Shown one piece after another: positions 24,060-36,984 of a DNA stretch of 64,000 bases. The notes under the pieces were generated by a model. It worked only from the letters and a program-made list of their open reading frames with translations. It did not search any database and was not told the DNA's origin. The stretch covers positions 248,001 to 312,000 of the forward strand of contig MU270027.1 in NCBI GenBank assembly GCA_021432635.1, given 5' to 3'. Each line of letters starts with the position of its first letter. Positions within the stretch are counted from its first letter, which is position 1. The stretch comes from Thozetella sp. PMI_491. Its lineage: Eukaryota > Ascomycota > Sordariomycetes > Chaetosphaeriales > Chaetosphaeriaceae. Position numbers and translations under genes: made by a program.

Positions 24060-24892
24060 ATGTGGATTATCAACTGGTGTACGTGCCCTGCCTCTGCAGC
24101 CGCGCAGAGAGCTCCACGTGTGCGAAGACCCCAAGGCTGACCATGAGGTTTTCCGAATCTGTAGTCTACGATGTCCTGTCCTCCCTCGGCCTGCTTAACA
24201 AGCACGCCAAGCTCCTCTTCCTCGGACTCGACAATGCCGGAAAGACTACTCTGCTCCACATGCTGAAGAACGACCGGGTCGCCATCCTGCAGCCCACGCT
24301 ACACCCTAGTCAGTCCCTCCCGGAACCCGCCAGCGCCGCTGTCCGCAGACGCCTCTTGACCGACGCCGCGATGCTAACGTCTCAACAGCTTCGGAGGAGC
24401 TGGCGATTGGCAACGTGAGGTTCACCACCTTTGATCTTGGTGGCCATCAGCAAGGTACGTTGCTCTCGAGCCCCCGGTGCACGGCTTCTATGTAGCCGAA
24501 TCCGCCCACTATCCCATAGCATGCGTTCTGACCGAATTATCCTCCGACCAGCCCGCCGCCTCTGGAAGGACTACTTCCCCGAAGTCAACGGCATCGTCTT
24601 CCTCGTCGACGCCAAGGACCACGAGCGGTTCCCCGAGGCCAAGGCCGAGCTGGATGCACTGCTCTCGATGGAGGAGCTAGCCAAGGTGCCCTTCGTCGTC
24701 CTGGGCAACAAGATTGACCACCCCGACGCCGTGTCGGAGGACGAGCTCCGCCACCAGTTGGGCATGTACCAGACGACGGGCAAGGGCAAGGTCCCGCTTG
24801 AGGGCATCCGACCCATCGAGGTCTTCATGTGCTCGGTGGTGATGCGGCAGGGCTACGGCGAGGGCATCCGGTGGCTGTCCCAGTACGTCTAA
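24060..24892 (+). CDS. SAR1: Sar1 small GTPase, COPII coat initiation
   Basis: Exons 24060-24078, 24165-24308, 24389-24454 and 24552-24892 join in phase to 189 residues, the family's usual length. The first coding exon is only 19 nt and encodes MWIINW plus one base of the next codon, so the amphipathic, membrane-inserting N-terminus reads [17 protein letters not shown]. The P-loop is GLDNAGKTT, switch I contains PTLHPTSEELAIG, switch II is [19 protein letters not shown], and guanine specificity is by NKID. Sar1-GTP recruits Sec23/Sec24 to ER exit sites. Its exchange factor Sec12 is encoded in this same window at 58851-60608. An intron branch site (gctaac) is visible just before exon 3. Confidence 0.97.
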
Positions 24893-25793
24893 GCTGGGTC
24901 TGGCGCGGAGGAGGGAGGTAGAGGACGATAGACTCGATCTTGGAAACCCGAGGAGCAAGACGGTGGCAGGGGAGGGGAAGGGAGCGGAGGAGACGGACAG
25001 AGGGAGAGGGAGAGAGATGGTTCTTTGCTTGTCGCGATCGGCTCGGACGGAAGCATCGACGGCGGTGGGCTTTTGATAGAAGACCGGACCGAGGGCTCGC
25101 CCGCGGGTGTGAAACTGAAATTGCTTTTCCGGAGCAAATTGGGGATCAGGCAGCCTAACGGTACGATACGATACGACACGAGAATTATACCTCTAAACTT
25201 GAATTCTACTGAAGCCTCTCGGTCGCCACGGTGCTGCTGCGCGCGCTTGCAGGCCAGCGTAGAGTGTGCCACATCGCAGCCGCCATCAAGGTGCGGATCC
25301 TCCCACCGCATGTGCCAGGGCGGCTCCCGCTCTCGAGCCCTCGGAGCTGCCCTTACTGGCGCCCGGAGGCAGATTCGGCAAAGAACATGGTTGCATGTCG
25401 GCTGTTGGCCCCCCATTCCAACCGCATCGCACGATCCCGGGGCTAAGGCAACGATTAGAAGTCGGATATGCGATGGGGTGATTGCAATTCTCTCGCCTGG
25501 CCGACGGGCGCACATGCCCCCCGCGGGTTCGCCCAACAAAACCCGTTGTGGGACCGAGCTTAGCGCCTGATTGCCACCCACGCCGAGGCACTGAGGTACG
25601 TCATAAACTAGCGAGTGGCCCTTGTGACCACCCACCTACAGCAGCAGCAGGCCGATCCAACGTACATGAGCGAAATCGCCGCCGACGGCATCAACCTCTA
25701 GCGCTCGTCGTGAGCTATCACTTCAGCCTGCGAACACCTACACAGCTCCACGATGCGTCTCGGATCAAAAGCTACCGCCCGCCAAGGAAGATA
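24893..25793. other. Intergenic: SAR1 3' flank and lipase promoter
   Basis: Contains a purine-rich run at about 24960-25020 and a short imperfect tandem repeat (unit near tacga) at about 25160-25182. An open frame continues upstream of the lipase ATG but lacks conserved sequence. Confidence 0.45.
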
Positions 25794-28441
25794 ATGGCCG
25801 AACCACGTCTTCCAGCCAAAACCTACGGCTTCCCGCCCGAGGCGTTCGACTGGACACGCCTGCCGGACGCCGACACCAACTTCCTCCCGCGCGAGGATGT
25901 CGAGGCCTTCATCCAGGCCCTCAGCGCGCCCGACCCCATTCAGTCGCCGGACGATGCATCCTCTCGCCGCCTAGCCAGCCCGGGGCTCCAGAGCCCCGAC
26001 CTCACCAAGCGCCTCTCTATCGCCGAGTCCGAGCCTAGAGCCGCCGAAGACGACGCCCCGCTTGTCGCCGCTCATGCCGCCGCCCAGACAGCCGACCTCG
26101 CATCGTCGTCGACGCAGCTCGCGACCAGGGATGAAAGGGGTAGAGCGAGGTCGCCGCCCAACATCCTTACACAGGGTATTAACCATTCCAACAGCTCGCT
26201 GTTCATCACGGCGCAGAATGACTGGGCCCCGGTGCACGAGAAGGTCCAAAGCAAGCGGTCAGGCGGCCGCCGTGGGCGCGGGCGGGACCGAGATAGGACA
26301 CGGAGGAAGGTCCGGGAGGCCTTGGGCCAACGCTCCAAGGACGAGACGCGCGAGGGGTACCTGTACGGCCTGCTGAAGTGGCCCTTCCTGCTCATCGTGG
26401 GCGGCTGGATCATCGGCCTGGCGGTGTCGTACCTGGTGACACGCACATATATTGCACTGTACGAGCAGTGGGTGACTTGGCGGGGTACGCGCGAGCGGCT
26501 GCGCCGGGCCATGCGCGCGACGGGCAACTACCGGGACTGGGTCGCCGCGGCGCGGCAGCTCGACGAGTTCTTGGGTAATTCAAGATGGAAAGAAGAGAAC
26601 GAGTACGCCTACTACGACAGCAAGACGGTGCGCAGGGTGTGGGATCAGATGCGCAAGTCCAGGCTCAAGGCCGAGACCGTCGAGCGGGAGCTGGCGAATG
26701 GAGCCAGTGGAGATTCGGGCGTGGGTCAGCTCCAGAGCGGCCAGGACTCGCGGAAAGCGGTCGAGGACCTGAAGGGCCTTATCGAGGCGTGCGTCAAGAA
26801 TAACTTTGTGGGGGTGGAGAACCCTAGACTATACAGCCAGACCTACTATGGTACCAAGAACCTGGTGCAGAACTGGGTCGACGAGGTGGAGAGGAGCCTG
26901 CGATTCTTGAAGAACACCAGCCAACTTAGCCTTGAGGAGAAGCGCGTGCTTTTCAAGGGCATCCACGCCAACTATGGACGGACGGCCCTTTGTCTCTCGG
27001 GCGGAGCCACTATGGCATACTACCACTTTGGTGTCGTCAAGGCCCTCCTAGAAGAGGACTACCTACCCGACATCATCACAGGTACCAGCGGCGGCGCGCT
27101 GGTGGCCGCGCTGGTAGCAACGCGGACGGACGACGAGCTGAAGCTGCTGCTAGTTCCCGCACTGGCCCATAAGATCACCGCCTGCAGCGAGAGCTTTCCA
27201 ACCTGGTTCCATCGCTGGTGGAAGACAGGCGCACGATTCGACTCGGTCGACTGGGCCAGGCAGTGTTCGTGGTGGACAAGAGGCTCCATGACCTTTCGAG
27301 AGGCATACGAGCGGACCGGCCGCATTCTGAACGTCTCCTGCGTTCCTGCCGATCCCCACTCGCCGACTATCCTCTGCAATTATCTGACCAGTCCCGACTG
27401 TGTGATATGGTCTGCGGTCCTGGCCTCCGCTGCCGTGCCCGGGATAATGAACCCCGTCGTGCTCATGATGAAGACGAGGACGGGCCAGCTAATTCCCTAC
27501 TCGTTTGGCCATAGATGGAAAGACGGATCTCTTCGTACAGACGGTTTGGCCTCCTTTTTCGTTTTGTTTCGATCGCGTCCAAGTAGCGGTGGTGCTCGGG
27601 CGGACCTGGGCATCCCAACCCGCTTCTGTCGCATAACATTTGGCTAACAGGTGCTGCTTAGTTCCTATCAAGGCGCTCAATCTATATTTCAATGTAAACT
27701 TTACGATTGTCAGCCAAGTCAATCCTCACGTCAACCTATTCTTCTTCTCATCGCGCGGCTCGGTCGGCCAGCCGGTCACACATCGGAAGGGCCGAGGCTG
27801 GCGCGGCGGCTATCTCGGCTCCGCTACGGAGCAGTATATCAAGCTCGACCTAACCAAATGGCTCAAGGTCCTGCGTCAGCTAGAGCTGCTTCCCCGCCCG
27901 CTGGGCCAGGACTGGTCCCAGCTGTGGCTGCAGCAGTTCGGGGGCAGCGTCACCATCTGGCCCAAGAGGTAAAAGACACCCTTTTCCCCTTCACAGTCGC
28001 CTAGCTGGCTAACGGCATGGCCCTGCTCCTAGCATTCCCTCCGACTTTTGGTACATCCTCACCGACCCGGACGAGGCCCGTCTGGCCCGAATGATCCACG
28101 AGGGCCAGCAGAGCGCCTTCTCCAAGATCAAGTTTATCTCCAATCGCCTTCGGATCGAGCGCCTAATCGAGCAAGGCCGCCGTGAGACGCGGCCGTTCGC
28201 GAGACGAGGAAGCATCGAGACCATCATAAGCGAGGACGATTTGCGGAGCTTGCTCCGTGTGCCGGGGAGCTTGGAAAGCGCGACGGGAACCGAGGACGAG
28301 ACAGATCTCGATTTCGACGCTCGTGGGATCGACGGGGCGGTGATCGTTGACGATGCAGATGAGGCGACAGCAGAGGACGTCCACACAAGTGAGCCATCCG
28401 AGAAATCGCCGGATACCCCGGACGAAGGAGCGGCAAAATGA
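25794..28441 (+). CDS. Patatin-like phospholipase / triacylglycerol lipase (Tgl3/4/5-related, DUF3336)
   Basis: Exons 25794-27543, 27662-27968 and 28033-28441 join to 821 residues. The start MAEPRLPAKTYGFPPEAFDW was chosen because family similarity begins there. A strongly hydrophobic segment at about 195-215 (WPFLLIVGGWIIGLAVSYLV) is a membrane anchor, followed by the DUF3336 region. The patatin domain has the oxyanion loop LSGGATMAYYHFGV near 402, the nucleophile elbow GTSGG near 430 and the catalytic Asp in KDGSLRTD near 574. The conserved distal block ALNLYFNVNFTIVSQVNPH spans the first splice junction. Relatives are acyl hydrolases of storage or membrane lipid, often on lipid droplets. 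The acidic C-terminus is variable. The exact substrate (triacylglycerol, steryl ester or lysophospholipid) cannot be told from sequence. Confidence 0.94.
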
Positions 28442-29929
28442 ACTTGTCGGGCTCGGAAGCCGCCAGACATTGCATCGGAAGCTTGGAGTCTATGAAGCTA
28501 GAATCGGTTGACGATGGCGACCTGGCATAAAAGGTAACCTACAAAGCCGCCGACACAAACAAATTTTGGTTTAAGGTAGAATTATAGACTTGCATTTTAC
28601 GGCCGCTTGCCATGCCTCACGCGTTCTATCACTCCATAGAGATACGGACGACCTCGAGGAGGTACGCGCTGTGCAGAGTAACAACCAAACCGGCAGTTCC
28701 GTTGATAGTGCGGTGTGCTGATTCCTTGGACGATGCCGTTTGACCTGAGGACGGTTTGCACCGTGGGTGAGGGGAAGATGGTGCGCGCGTGGTGTTCCCA
28801 TCCGCATCGTGCCTGTTTACTTACCCCTTTTCTTCTGAAAGACAAGACCCATATTTTTCGCCTATGCCTTGACACAACGCTCCAAAACAGCAAATGCTGT
28901 TCCGGATGCTCGGGCGGTACCGCCAGGGGCCCGCCGGAGTCTTGCAAAACTCCGGACCGGGGAGCGGGTCGGAGCCAGAGAGAATTGCTGGGAATGCTAA
29001 GTCCGGATATCCAATGCACCGCCGTGGTAGGACTTTAGACTGTTACAATGCCAATCCTTATAATCTATACCTAATCTTGCAGTTCCGCACCGACGGCGTC
29101 CATAGGAAAGGGGTCAAGAGCACACTTGGAATCGACTATTTTCGTTCCCGGCATTTTGCTCATCGTGAAACTACCCACCTTGTCCCTATCGCCTTCATGT
29201 TAGGACTGCAAGTTGTTTGGCCGGACCTGTGTGTTCAATTGGACTATCTGGTCGCGCGGTTGGCTGTTCCGAACCTCGTTAGCCAGCCATAGGGCCTGTA
29301 ACTCCTGAGATAGAACAATGCTTACTACATGAAGTAAAACGTTAGCTATAGAGGCAGGGCCAGGGATGCTGCGGGTCTAGCCGGACTTCTGCTCGGAACA
29401 GAGGGGATAGGTAGCAATGATAATCGCCTACGTCCAATACACAAGCCCCCGATGCAGATAGAGAACGATAAAAGTGGCAATGGAAGCCTTCTTCGTGCAC
29501 TCAATGGCTCCATATGCACCACTCTTTGGGAGCGAGATTATATGTAGAGAACATCTAGGGGTGGTTTACAAGCCGTGCCCGGCTCAGGGACTCGGCCGAG
29601 TGAAATCATTCGGGGCCGAACCTGCAAATGGGGTTATTCATGCTGACCCCTGCAGAGGGTACAAGGCAGTGCAGCGACAAGATGTCGAATACACAATTGG
29701 ATTGGAGGGGCCGTGGGAAAGGGGCGTGGACATCTTTGATAAAACGCACCGTCTCCTCGCAGCCCCCAATGATGAGTACGACTTCCGCACCCTCAAGCAA
29801 CTCCTCACGGGCCTACGACAACTGAACGACTTGACGGTTGGCCAGTTCAAGGAACTCTCCCGTCACTTCGTACCGGCCCCAGACCTTGCAGTCCCCTTCG
29901 AGAGCTGGCCACGGTCAAGAGGATTCAAG
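28442..29929. other. Intergenic with upstream open frame
   Basis: Lipase 3' flank and promoter of the membrane-protein gene. A frame open from 29474 runs into that gene's first exon, but its sequence lacks conserved features, so I treat it as leader. I see nothing else. Confidence 0.45.
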
Positions 29930-31038
29930 ATGAGCGAGTCTATCGGGGATGTGCCGACAACGTGTGAGCGGGTGGGCGAGGCCATGCCGGACATCGCGGG
30001 CATTGGGGTTCGTCCGGCTCGAGAATTTGACGCTCCACGCTGTTTCCAGGCTAATGCGTGCATAGATCTTGCTCGGCTTCAGCTCGCAAGCCTTTATCTC
30101 GCTCGTCCTCTGTATCTGGGTCATCCTCCTGGCCAAGCACGGCCGCCTGGTCGCCGTGAAGAACCTCGACGAGGGAACCGCGGAGCACGAGAGGGAGGTG
30201 CAGCGGTTGGAGATGGTGTCAGACATCCTGATGGTGGGGAACGACATCCAAATGGTGACGGGGTGTGCCCTCGTCATTACTGGTTTCACAAAGTGGTCGA
30301 CGATAGACCTTTATCACCTCCACTTGATCTTTGACACGCTCAGCTTTGTCGGGTAAGAACACTCTATGGACCACTTGCGAGATCCCTGTGCTCATAACCT
30401 CTAGCATGTCCAATTGCGCAGCTTTGATCTGCTGGTCCTACATGGCATCTGTATATAGGCACGATAGCCACGACAAGAAACTCCGACGGTCCCCGCGCCA
30501 CCGCATCACCTACCTATATGCTGCCTTCTTCCTAGCCCTGACGATCCTCCTCGAGGTACGCCTTTCCGAATGGACGGTTGCGAGCGACCAGCTCGGGAAA
30601 TGCTATGTGACGACGGGCATCACATCCCTAGGCGCCAGCCACCCCATTGCCGACAAGGTCTATGTGGCCGTGACTGCGGCTTGGCTGCTCATTGTCATGC
30701 TTGGCACGGTCTTCGGCAGGCCACAACATCGCAAGCTGCTCCTGATCCTCAGCGCAGTCCAGTTCCCTATTCACCTCTACATGATGGTGATGCTACGTAT
30801 CGCCAACCAGGAGAGCCTCGAGGGCGAGGAGGATGAGAATGGCTGGGACTTTGGACAGACTACCGCAATGATCCTCTTGGCCGCCTCTTTGTTTGAGCTA
30901 GGCCAGAAACTCACCGAGTACTGCAGGTTCGATCATGGGCTAAACCAGTACCCCAGTCAGGTTGACGAGCTTGGAGAATCTAGCGGCAAAGGCGTATCTC
31001 TAGGTAGTTTAGTCAGGCAGTGCGGCGACAGGGTGTAA
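29930..31038 (+). CDS. Seven-helix integral membrane protein, fungal family of unknown function
   Basis: Exons 29930-30007, 30066-30352 and 30405-31038 join to 332 residues. The first junction uses donor GTTCGT and a 58-nt intron with a gctaat branch site; it follows MPDIAGIG, a motif typical of this family. About seven hydrophobic helices are visible, including FISLVLCIWVILLA, MVTGCALVITGFTKW, ITYLYAAFFLALTILLEV and LLLILSAVQFPIHLYMMVML. The block ILMVGNDIQMVTG lies before helix 2, and an acidic loop ENGWDFGQ before the last helix is also family-like. Similar proteins are expanded in filamentous ascomycetes and have no assigned biochemistry. In-frame sequence continues upstream of the chosen ATG, so the start is less certain than the body. 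Confidence 0.85.
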
Positions 31039-32911
31039 GTTAGAACACGGTTACAAGCTCCAGCCAGGGATTTCCGGCCCTCGTTACCCTCCTGACTACT
31101 GAGAAATCATCGACATCGTTCGCACATGCCTCCACAATAACGTGAACAGTGTGGGATATCGTCACGGCCCAATCACCAACTCGCCCCAGCTTGTTCAGCG
31201 GGCAGAATGCTCCGTGGCAAACTTTTCCCAAACAGCGCTGGACTACACTGAGTGTATTTTGTCGTTGGCCAAAGCTGAATGCCGCAAAACGCTCGACATG
31301 TACGCTTGTTTAGCTCCCCCATCCACGGCGGAGTCTCAGCAGAACCCCAAACTTTCAGCTTCATCGTGATGGCGCCCCGGGATCTGGAAAACGCAGTATC
31401 AACAGAGAAGCGACCCAGGTGAGACTAGTTGACAGAAGAGTAAAACAAAGAAAGTTGCAGCTTGCGCCGTAAGTACAAGAGAAGACCTTGCGGCTGGTGC
31501 CGCTCGAGTATGCCACCAATTACCAGGTGCCTGCCTGACGCTCTCCAACCGCGCCACGTCCGCCACCTCCACGTAGTCCGCGGCTGACTTGCCATTACCG
31601 TCATTTTGGTGGTTGGAGACATCTTGGCGTTGCCTAGTAACACTGCTGTCGTTGTTCTCCTGATCACCCGGGTTAATAAGATAGTCAAAAGCATCTTTAC
31701 AAAATGGGATGTCAGCGTTGCTCTTGCTCACGGTCATAAAACTTGAATCTGAAATCAGTACTTTCGAGACTTGGCGAGCGTGCGTGTGAACACCTCGAGA
31801 GGAAGACCTGTTAAACTCCCTTGGTAGCTAGAAATCAGGTACATCACTAGTTTCCTTAATATTAGTCTCGAGTTTGGTCTGGTGCTGACCCTCCACGGTC
31901 TTCAGCAGAATTGCATTCCGTGGAACAAGAGGCAGAAGAACCGTCGACTTAAACTCATCGACGAGCTATAGTTCAGCTAGGCTATCACTTTCCAAGAACA
32001 TCGCCCGTGCGACTGATCGGGACAACCTCCTTCTCAAATGCAATTTTCCCTCCGCTTCCCGCAGTCTACCATGGTTGTAGTCAGAGGTTCATGGACGACC
32101 TACACCCAAACAAGTGGGCTGGGGAGGTTTGGACAGAAGCCTGGCCGGTGTTTTAAGGTCTCTTAATTATCACTGAGAAAGGCTGTTGTGCTCGCGTTTT
32201 GCTCTACATATTGTGTTTCCCCTTGACTTTAGCTATTGTCGATCGCCATTCGCCCGTACCACGCCAACAATTAAACCGGTCGTGTATTGTACGATCCGAA
32301 GCTATCTAATCTATGTAGTGGTGAATGCATTGTAGCTGATCTGGATCCACAGGTTTTCCCGGCGCACAGACCACATCGCGTTGTGGGACTAGAAATAAAT
32401 ACCACTGGTAGCGACCCCACCAAGTAACGTTTTCTCTTTTCCTCAAGTTTCGCGAAACGGAAGGCACTCTCGTTGTGAAACCTAGATAGCCTTCTTTACT
32501 CCTTTTTTTTTTTGAGGACCTCCGAGGTATCAACTACCTGCGTGCTGATAGCTTCCAAGATTTCTTACTGCCCTGCTTTTGGCGGTCGGTCCTATTTCTC
32601 TATTTGGGGATTTCCTGGTTGCTGTCAGGTAGTTGATCGGGATTTGGGTGTTGGCCGGGTGTGGAGTTCGATTGTGAGAAGAGATTGGTCGATCTTGATC
32701 AACGTTTACCGTCTTGCCTTGTGCAGTCGGTTTTCTTCGCTTCTGCGTTGAAACGTTGATCTCAGAAACGCCAAGGTAAGTAAAATGATTCGTCCCGTTT
32801 GACCCGCCCCATTCTTGGCATATGGGTCTTCCCGTCCCCACAGCTTCATGTGGGACAGGCACTGAACAAGGCTAATACCGTATTGGGCAGCTCATCCACG
32901 ACTCTATCGCC
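31039..32911. other. Intergenic; probable helicase leader with a 5'-UTR intron
   Basis: Just before the helicase start, AAG-GTAAGT at 32775 and TTGGGCAG ending at 32890 bracket a plausible 115-nt leader intron (32776-32890) with a gctaat branch site. Further upstream the DNA is comparatively AT-rich and holds one minus-strand frame of 112 codons (31399-31737) with no recognisable domain. Confidence 0.4.
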
Positions 32912-35900
32912 ATGTCTCAGCCAGCGACGTCGGTGAAGGGGAAGGGGAGTGAGACCCAAGGCCCATCGAAGGGCAAGGACAAGTCCAGCAACCCAGGAAA
33001 GGGCAGCGACAAGTCTGGCGGTGCCGGAAAGCAGCCGCCAACCGGTTCGGCTCCAAGCACCAAGGTCTTCAAGGCCCGACCGGTATACCACGACACGGCC
33101 ATCGTCGTGTCTAGCCTCGGCGGTCCATTCATCGGCGGCCAAAAGTTCGGACTCGTCGATATCGGCATCGGCGCTGATGTAAATGTGTCACTCGCCATTC
33201 ACAAGACCCCCATCGACTCAGATGCGTGGATTGGCTTCATCCTCGAGTTTCCGCTGGGCTCAGATAATGAGGATGTCGGGTTTGGCATCCGCTTCGAACC
33301 GAACCGTCATAACCAAGACCGGGGCCTCCTGAAACTGGCTCGTACGCATAGGATCCTGGTATATCTCTCACCCCGCGCTATAAAGGATTTTCCTGTTAAC
33401 CTATATATCAGGTGAAGTTTCCCCGTGGCAGGTATACCTTCAAGGTCGATACCGTTACAGGTAGCCAGGAGCTCCACGAAGAGCTGCATAAGGTAGACAA
33501 GCTCTCGCGCCTCCAGGTCGACCTCCAATCCGGCGCCGACGTCTCGGTGGAGGGGTTCGGCCTGCCGTTCGCCAACACCAGCCATCCGAGCAATGGTTGG
33601 ATCAACGAGGCTGTGCCCATCATCGCCGATGTCACACTGGTCGGTCTTTTGCGGCAGCGCAGCTTCGTTTTCGTCATTCGGTATCATGCGAACCTCCTCG
33701 AGTCGCAGATGAACGAAAAAGACCTCGCCAAGCCATTTAGCTACGGTTACGGCTTCCTGCACGCCTGGGACTACCGCCGGTACCAGGAGCAGATCCCAGC
33801 CGAGATGGTCCGTCATCTTCCTGCTCTCTACACTGCTAGAACGTACTGACCTGACTATCTATAGGGCCATCGCTTCCTTCCGGTCTTTGCCTTCGGCAGC
33901 GATAACGACTTCCTGACCTGTCTAGCGCAGGGCCACGTCCAGGACAACTTCTGGCTCCACGAGACTGCCGATGACATCCTCTCGAAGCGGCTGCCGGCAT
34001 ACTGGGTCCCCAAAGGCGATATGGAGCCTATTGACGCGACCGAATTCTACTGTGTCGTGAGCCGGGACGGCATCTTCGTGAAGCGCTACGAGGACCACTG
34101 GAGCCGCCTCGCCGACGAAAAGGTCATCAAGCTGTGGTTCCACGAGGACTGGAGCTCCATGGCCCAACCTCCCCAGCTCAAAAAGCCTGAGGCAGAGCCG
34201 GAGAGCTTCAAGGGCACCGAGGCACCGGTAGGAGAGCCCATGGAGGTGGACGCCGTCGAGGAAAAGCCCGCTTGGCCGAAGGAGTTCGAGGCCGTCATTT
34301 TGTCCAACCCTGGCAGCATCCGAGAGCTCCAGGACCACGTCGACAAGAAGAAATACCCCAATGACGTGATTCTGAAGGTCAAGGCTCGGTATATGGACGA
34401 ATTCCGTACTTACGGTGGACGCGCCTTTGCGGGGTCGGTTCTCAAGGTACGCTGGCACTGATATGTTACCGCGCAGCAATGACTCACAACTAGCAGAACA
34501 ACGGGCAGACGAAATAGAACAGCGTCTCCCTTGGTTTCGCGGCCGACCTTTCGGACACCAAGCGGAAGGTGGAATCCATCCGGACCCTGGCGCTCGGCTC
34601 CCCCCCGGTCTCCCACGTTGTTTCGGACCAGGAGTATATGATGGCGCTGGAACGAGCCATCATGCTCGGGAAGGGCTTCTACACCACCCTCTCGCGGTTC
34701 GACGCCTCGGGCGTGTTCACCGGTGCCCTGAGCCAATCCGGCCTGGACGATGAGCCCGTGCAGGTCTCTGTACCCCCGCCTGCCAGCCTCCCAGCGCTCC
34801 CGGTCGTCGATTTCCTGGATATTGTCGACCCGCAAGTCGTCGACGCTATCCTACAGGAGGCGCTGCCGGTGGACCGCGACCGCTTCCGTCGCTACATGAG
34901 CAGTCGGCCTCTGGGCATCGGACTCATTGCGGCACCTGTAAGTCGTCTCCTGTCTGCTTAGACCAATTGCTGACATCATCTCTCTTATAGGGCGGAACGG
35001 GCAAGACGACCGCGCTGTGCGCCGCCACGCTCGCTATGATCTTGAACCCCAAGATCAAGAACGTCTACGGCTCGGGTCCGACGCACGTGGCCGTCAGTAA
35101 CTTCGCCGAGCATCTCTATATGAGAGGCGCCGAGGTGGCTGCTCGGTACAATGTCGACTTGGACGAGGACTATGCGCGCCTCCGCCGCCCCTTGATCGTG
35201 CGCGGACACCTCATAAAGCAAGAGGTCTCCGCATTCCTCAATGTGCTCAGGTTCGGCATCGCCGATGATAGCGCCGCGCCGCGCCGACACCCTCGCTCCC
35301 GGTGGCAGCTGCCTCTCAGTTGTGCCAACTGGTTCCTCGCAGTCCTCCGGTCGCAGGCTGCTCTACAGAGTCTACGTGCCAACGCCGTCAAGGCCCTGCA
35401 CCCCGACGACGCCAAGGCCCTGCATGATATGCAGAAGGAGGTCGACGCCGACAGCGATGAGGCCCTTGTCCGCCTTGCAAAGCTGGCACGCAAGAAGCTG
35501 ACCTGGCAGGAGTACGTCAACGGGCCAACGGTCAAGCAAGAGGTCATCCAGCAATACCTGACGAAGATCGCCCTGGCCGCCAACGCCGTCCTCACCACGC
35601 CCGGCTGCTCGACGACGGCCCCCTATCGGATCGCCAGGAAGGTTGCCAAGGGCATCGCCGTTGACGAGGCCGGCTGCATGCACCGGGCAGACCTGCTGGC
35701 GGTATGGGGCAACACGCTTCTTCCCCTCTGGCTGGCCGGCGATATCCTGCAGCTCCCACCCGCCGTGATGGAGCTGGCGACCAAGGACGTCGAGGGTCGC
35801 TATCTTAACCGATTCGGCCCAAACACCAAGATCTCCGCGCTTGGGTTCCTGCAAGCCAGTGGCCTCCCAGTGTACCGGCTCCGCGTTCAGCTCCGCATGT

Positions 35901-36895
35901 GTCGGGGCATGTTCGACCTGGCCAGCACCCTTGTGTATGGCGACCTCGGCGTCTCGTACGGTCCCGGCAGCGATCCTGCCCTGCCCCAGCATGCGCTTGG
36001 CCGAGCTTTCGAAGACTATCTGGTCAACGTCCGGAAGTTCGACGGCCTGAAGCCCTCGCGAGACGGTACCCTTGAGCCCGTCTGGATGCACACGCCGGGC
36101 ACGTTTGTCGAGCGCGTCGGTACCTCCAAGCGGAATCGGCAGCAGGTCAAGCTCGCCCTGGACCTCCTCGCGGACTTCGTAAAGCGCGCCAATGCGGCCG
36201 CCTCGGACATCGTCGTCATCGCGCCGTACAAGCCCAATGTGGAGTACGGAAACTGGCTCCTCCGGTCTGGGGACTACCTCTCGCTCGCCAACATGCAGCC
36301 GATTCAGACCGCGGACTCGTTCCAGGGCCGCGAAGGCAAGCTGGCCGTGGTCATCATGGGCACAAACCAGCGCGTTGGTCCCGGGTTTATCAGCGACGAA
36401 AACCGGCTCAATGTGATGATCACGCGCCAGCAGAACGCGTTGCTGGTGGTGGGCGACAAGAAGGTTACTGGTGAGGTGACCGGCGACAAGAAGCTCCTCG
36501 ATAAGGCCAACAAGGCGGCCGAGCAGGGCAAGATTGTCGACTATGCTCCTGACGGCACGGTCACCCATACCAAGGCCGTCATGCTCCGCAAGCTGCTGCT
36601 CGCCTTCCAAGAGCGCGGCCGGTTCTTTGAAGTCGTCCCGGAGCCCAAGAAGCCCGAGGAGAAGAAGCCCGAAGAACCCCAGGCGTCTAAAGAGCCTGAT
36701 GAGGAGAAGGAGCCCGAGGAGCCGGGTAAGGAGGAGCTTGGGAAGGATCTTGGGGAGGAACTGGGAGAGGAGGAGCTTGGGAAGGATCTTGGGGAGGAAC
36801 TGGGAGAGGAGGAGCTTGAGGGTCTTGAGGAGGAGCTGGGGGAGGAGGATCTTGAGGAGGGAGAGGAAGCCGAGGAGCTGACCTACGACCCGTAA
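32912..36895 (+). CDS. SF1 (UPF1-like) helicase with unrecognised N-terminal half and acidic repeat tail
   Basis: Exons 32912-33358, 33412-33807, 33865-34446, 34518-34937 and 34991-36895 join to about 1249 residues. Residues 1-50 are Lys/Gly/Ser-rich; about 55-600 match no family I recognise. Helicase motifs follow: Walker A GGTGKTT at 616-622, motif II VDEAG near 840, motif III GDILQLPP near 865, a QLRM motif where UPF1 has QYRM, TADSFQGREGK near 1055 and NVMITRQQNALLVVGD near 1090. These place it in SF1B with AAA_11/AAA_12 domains. Acceptor TAG at 34517 removes an in-frame stop, and the Walker A begins exactly at an exon boundary. The tail from about 1168 is Glu/Pro/Lys-rich with a perfect 13-residue tandem repeat. 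The gene sits next to repeat remnants, suggesting an accessory, lineage-restricted gene. RNA or DNA substrate is unknown. Confidence 0.88.
36731..36820 (+). repeat. 39-bp coding tandem repeat in helicase tail
   Basis: Two identical 39-bp units (36731-36769 and 36770-36808) encode EELGKDLGEELGE twice, followed by a partial third unit. Identity at the nucleotide level points to recent slippage duplication. Confidence 0.9.
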
Positions 36896-36984
36896 TGGCC
36901 GCAGAGCCCGGGCGCATTTCTTTTAGCATTAAAGCTATAATGGGAACCATTACACCAGTTTCTCCGGACCCCGCATCTGTACTC

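Noticed and set aside
29474-29929. Open frame upstream of and in frame with the seven-helix membrane protein
   Set aside because: It could extend the protein by 152 residues, but the sequence shows no conserved features and the family starts near MSESIGD; treated as leader.
35372-36610. 412-codon minus-strand frame inside the helicase gene
   Set aside because: It lies entirely antisense to conserved helicase motifs and is explained by codon bias on the real strand.
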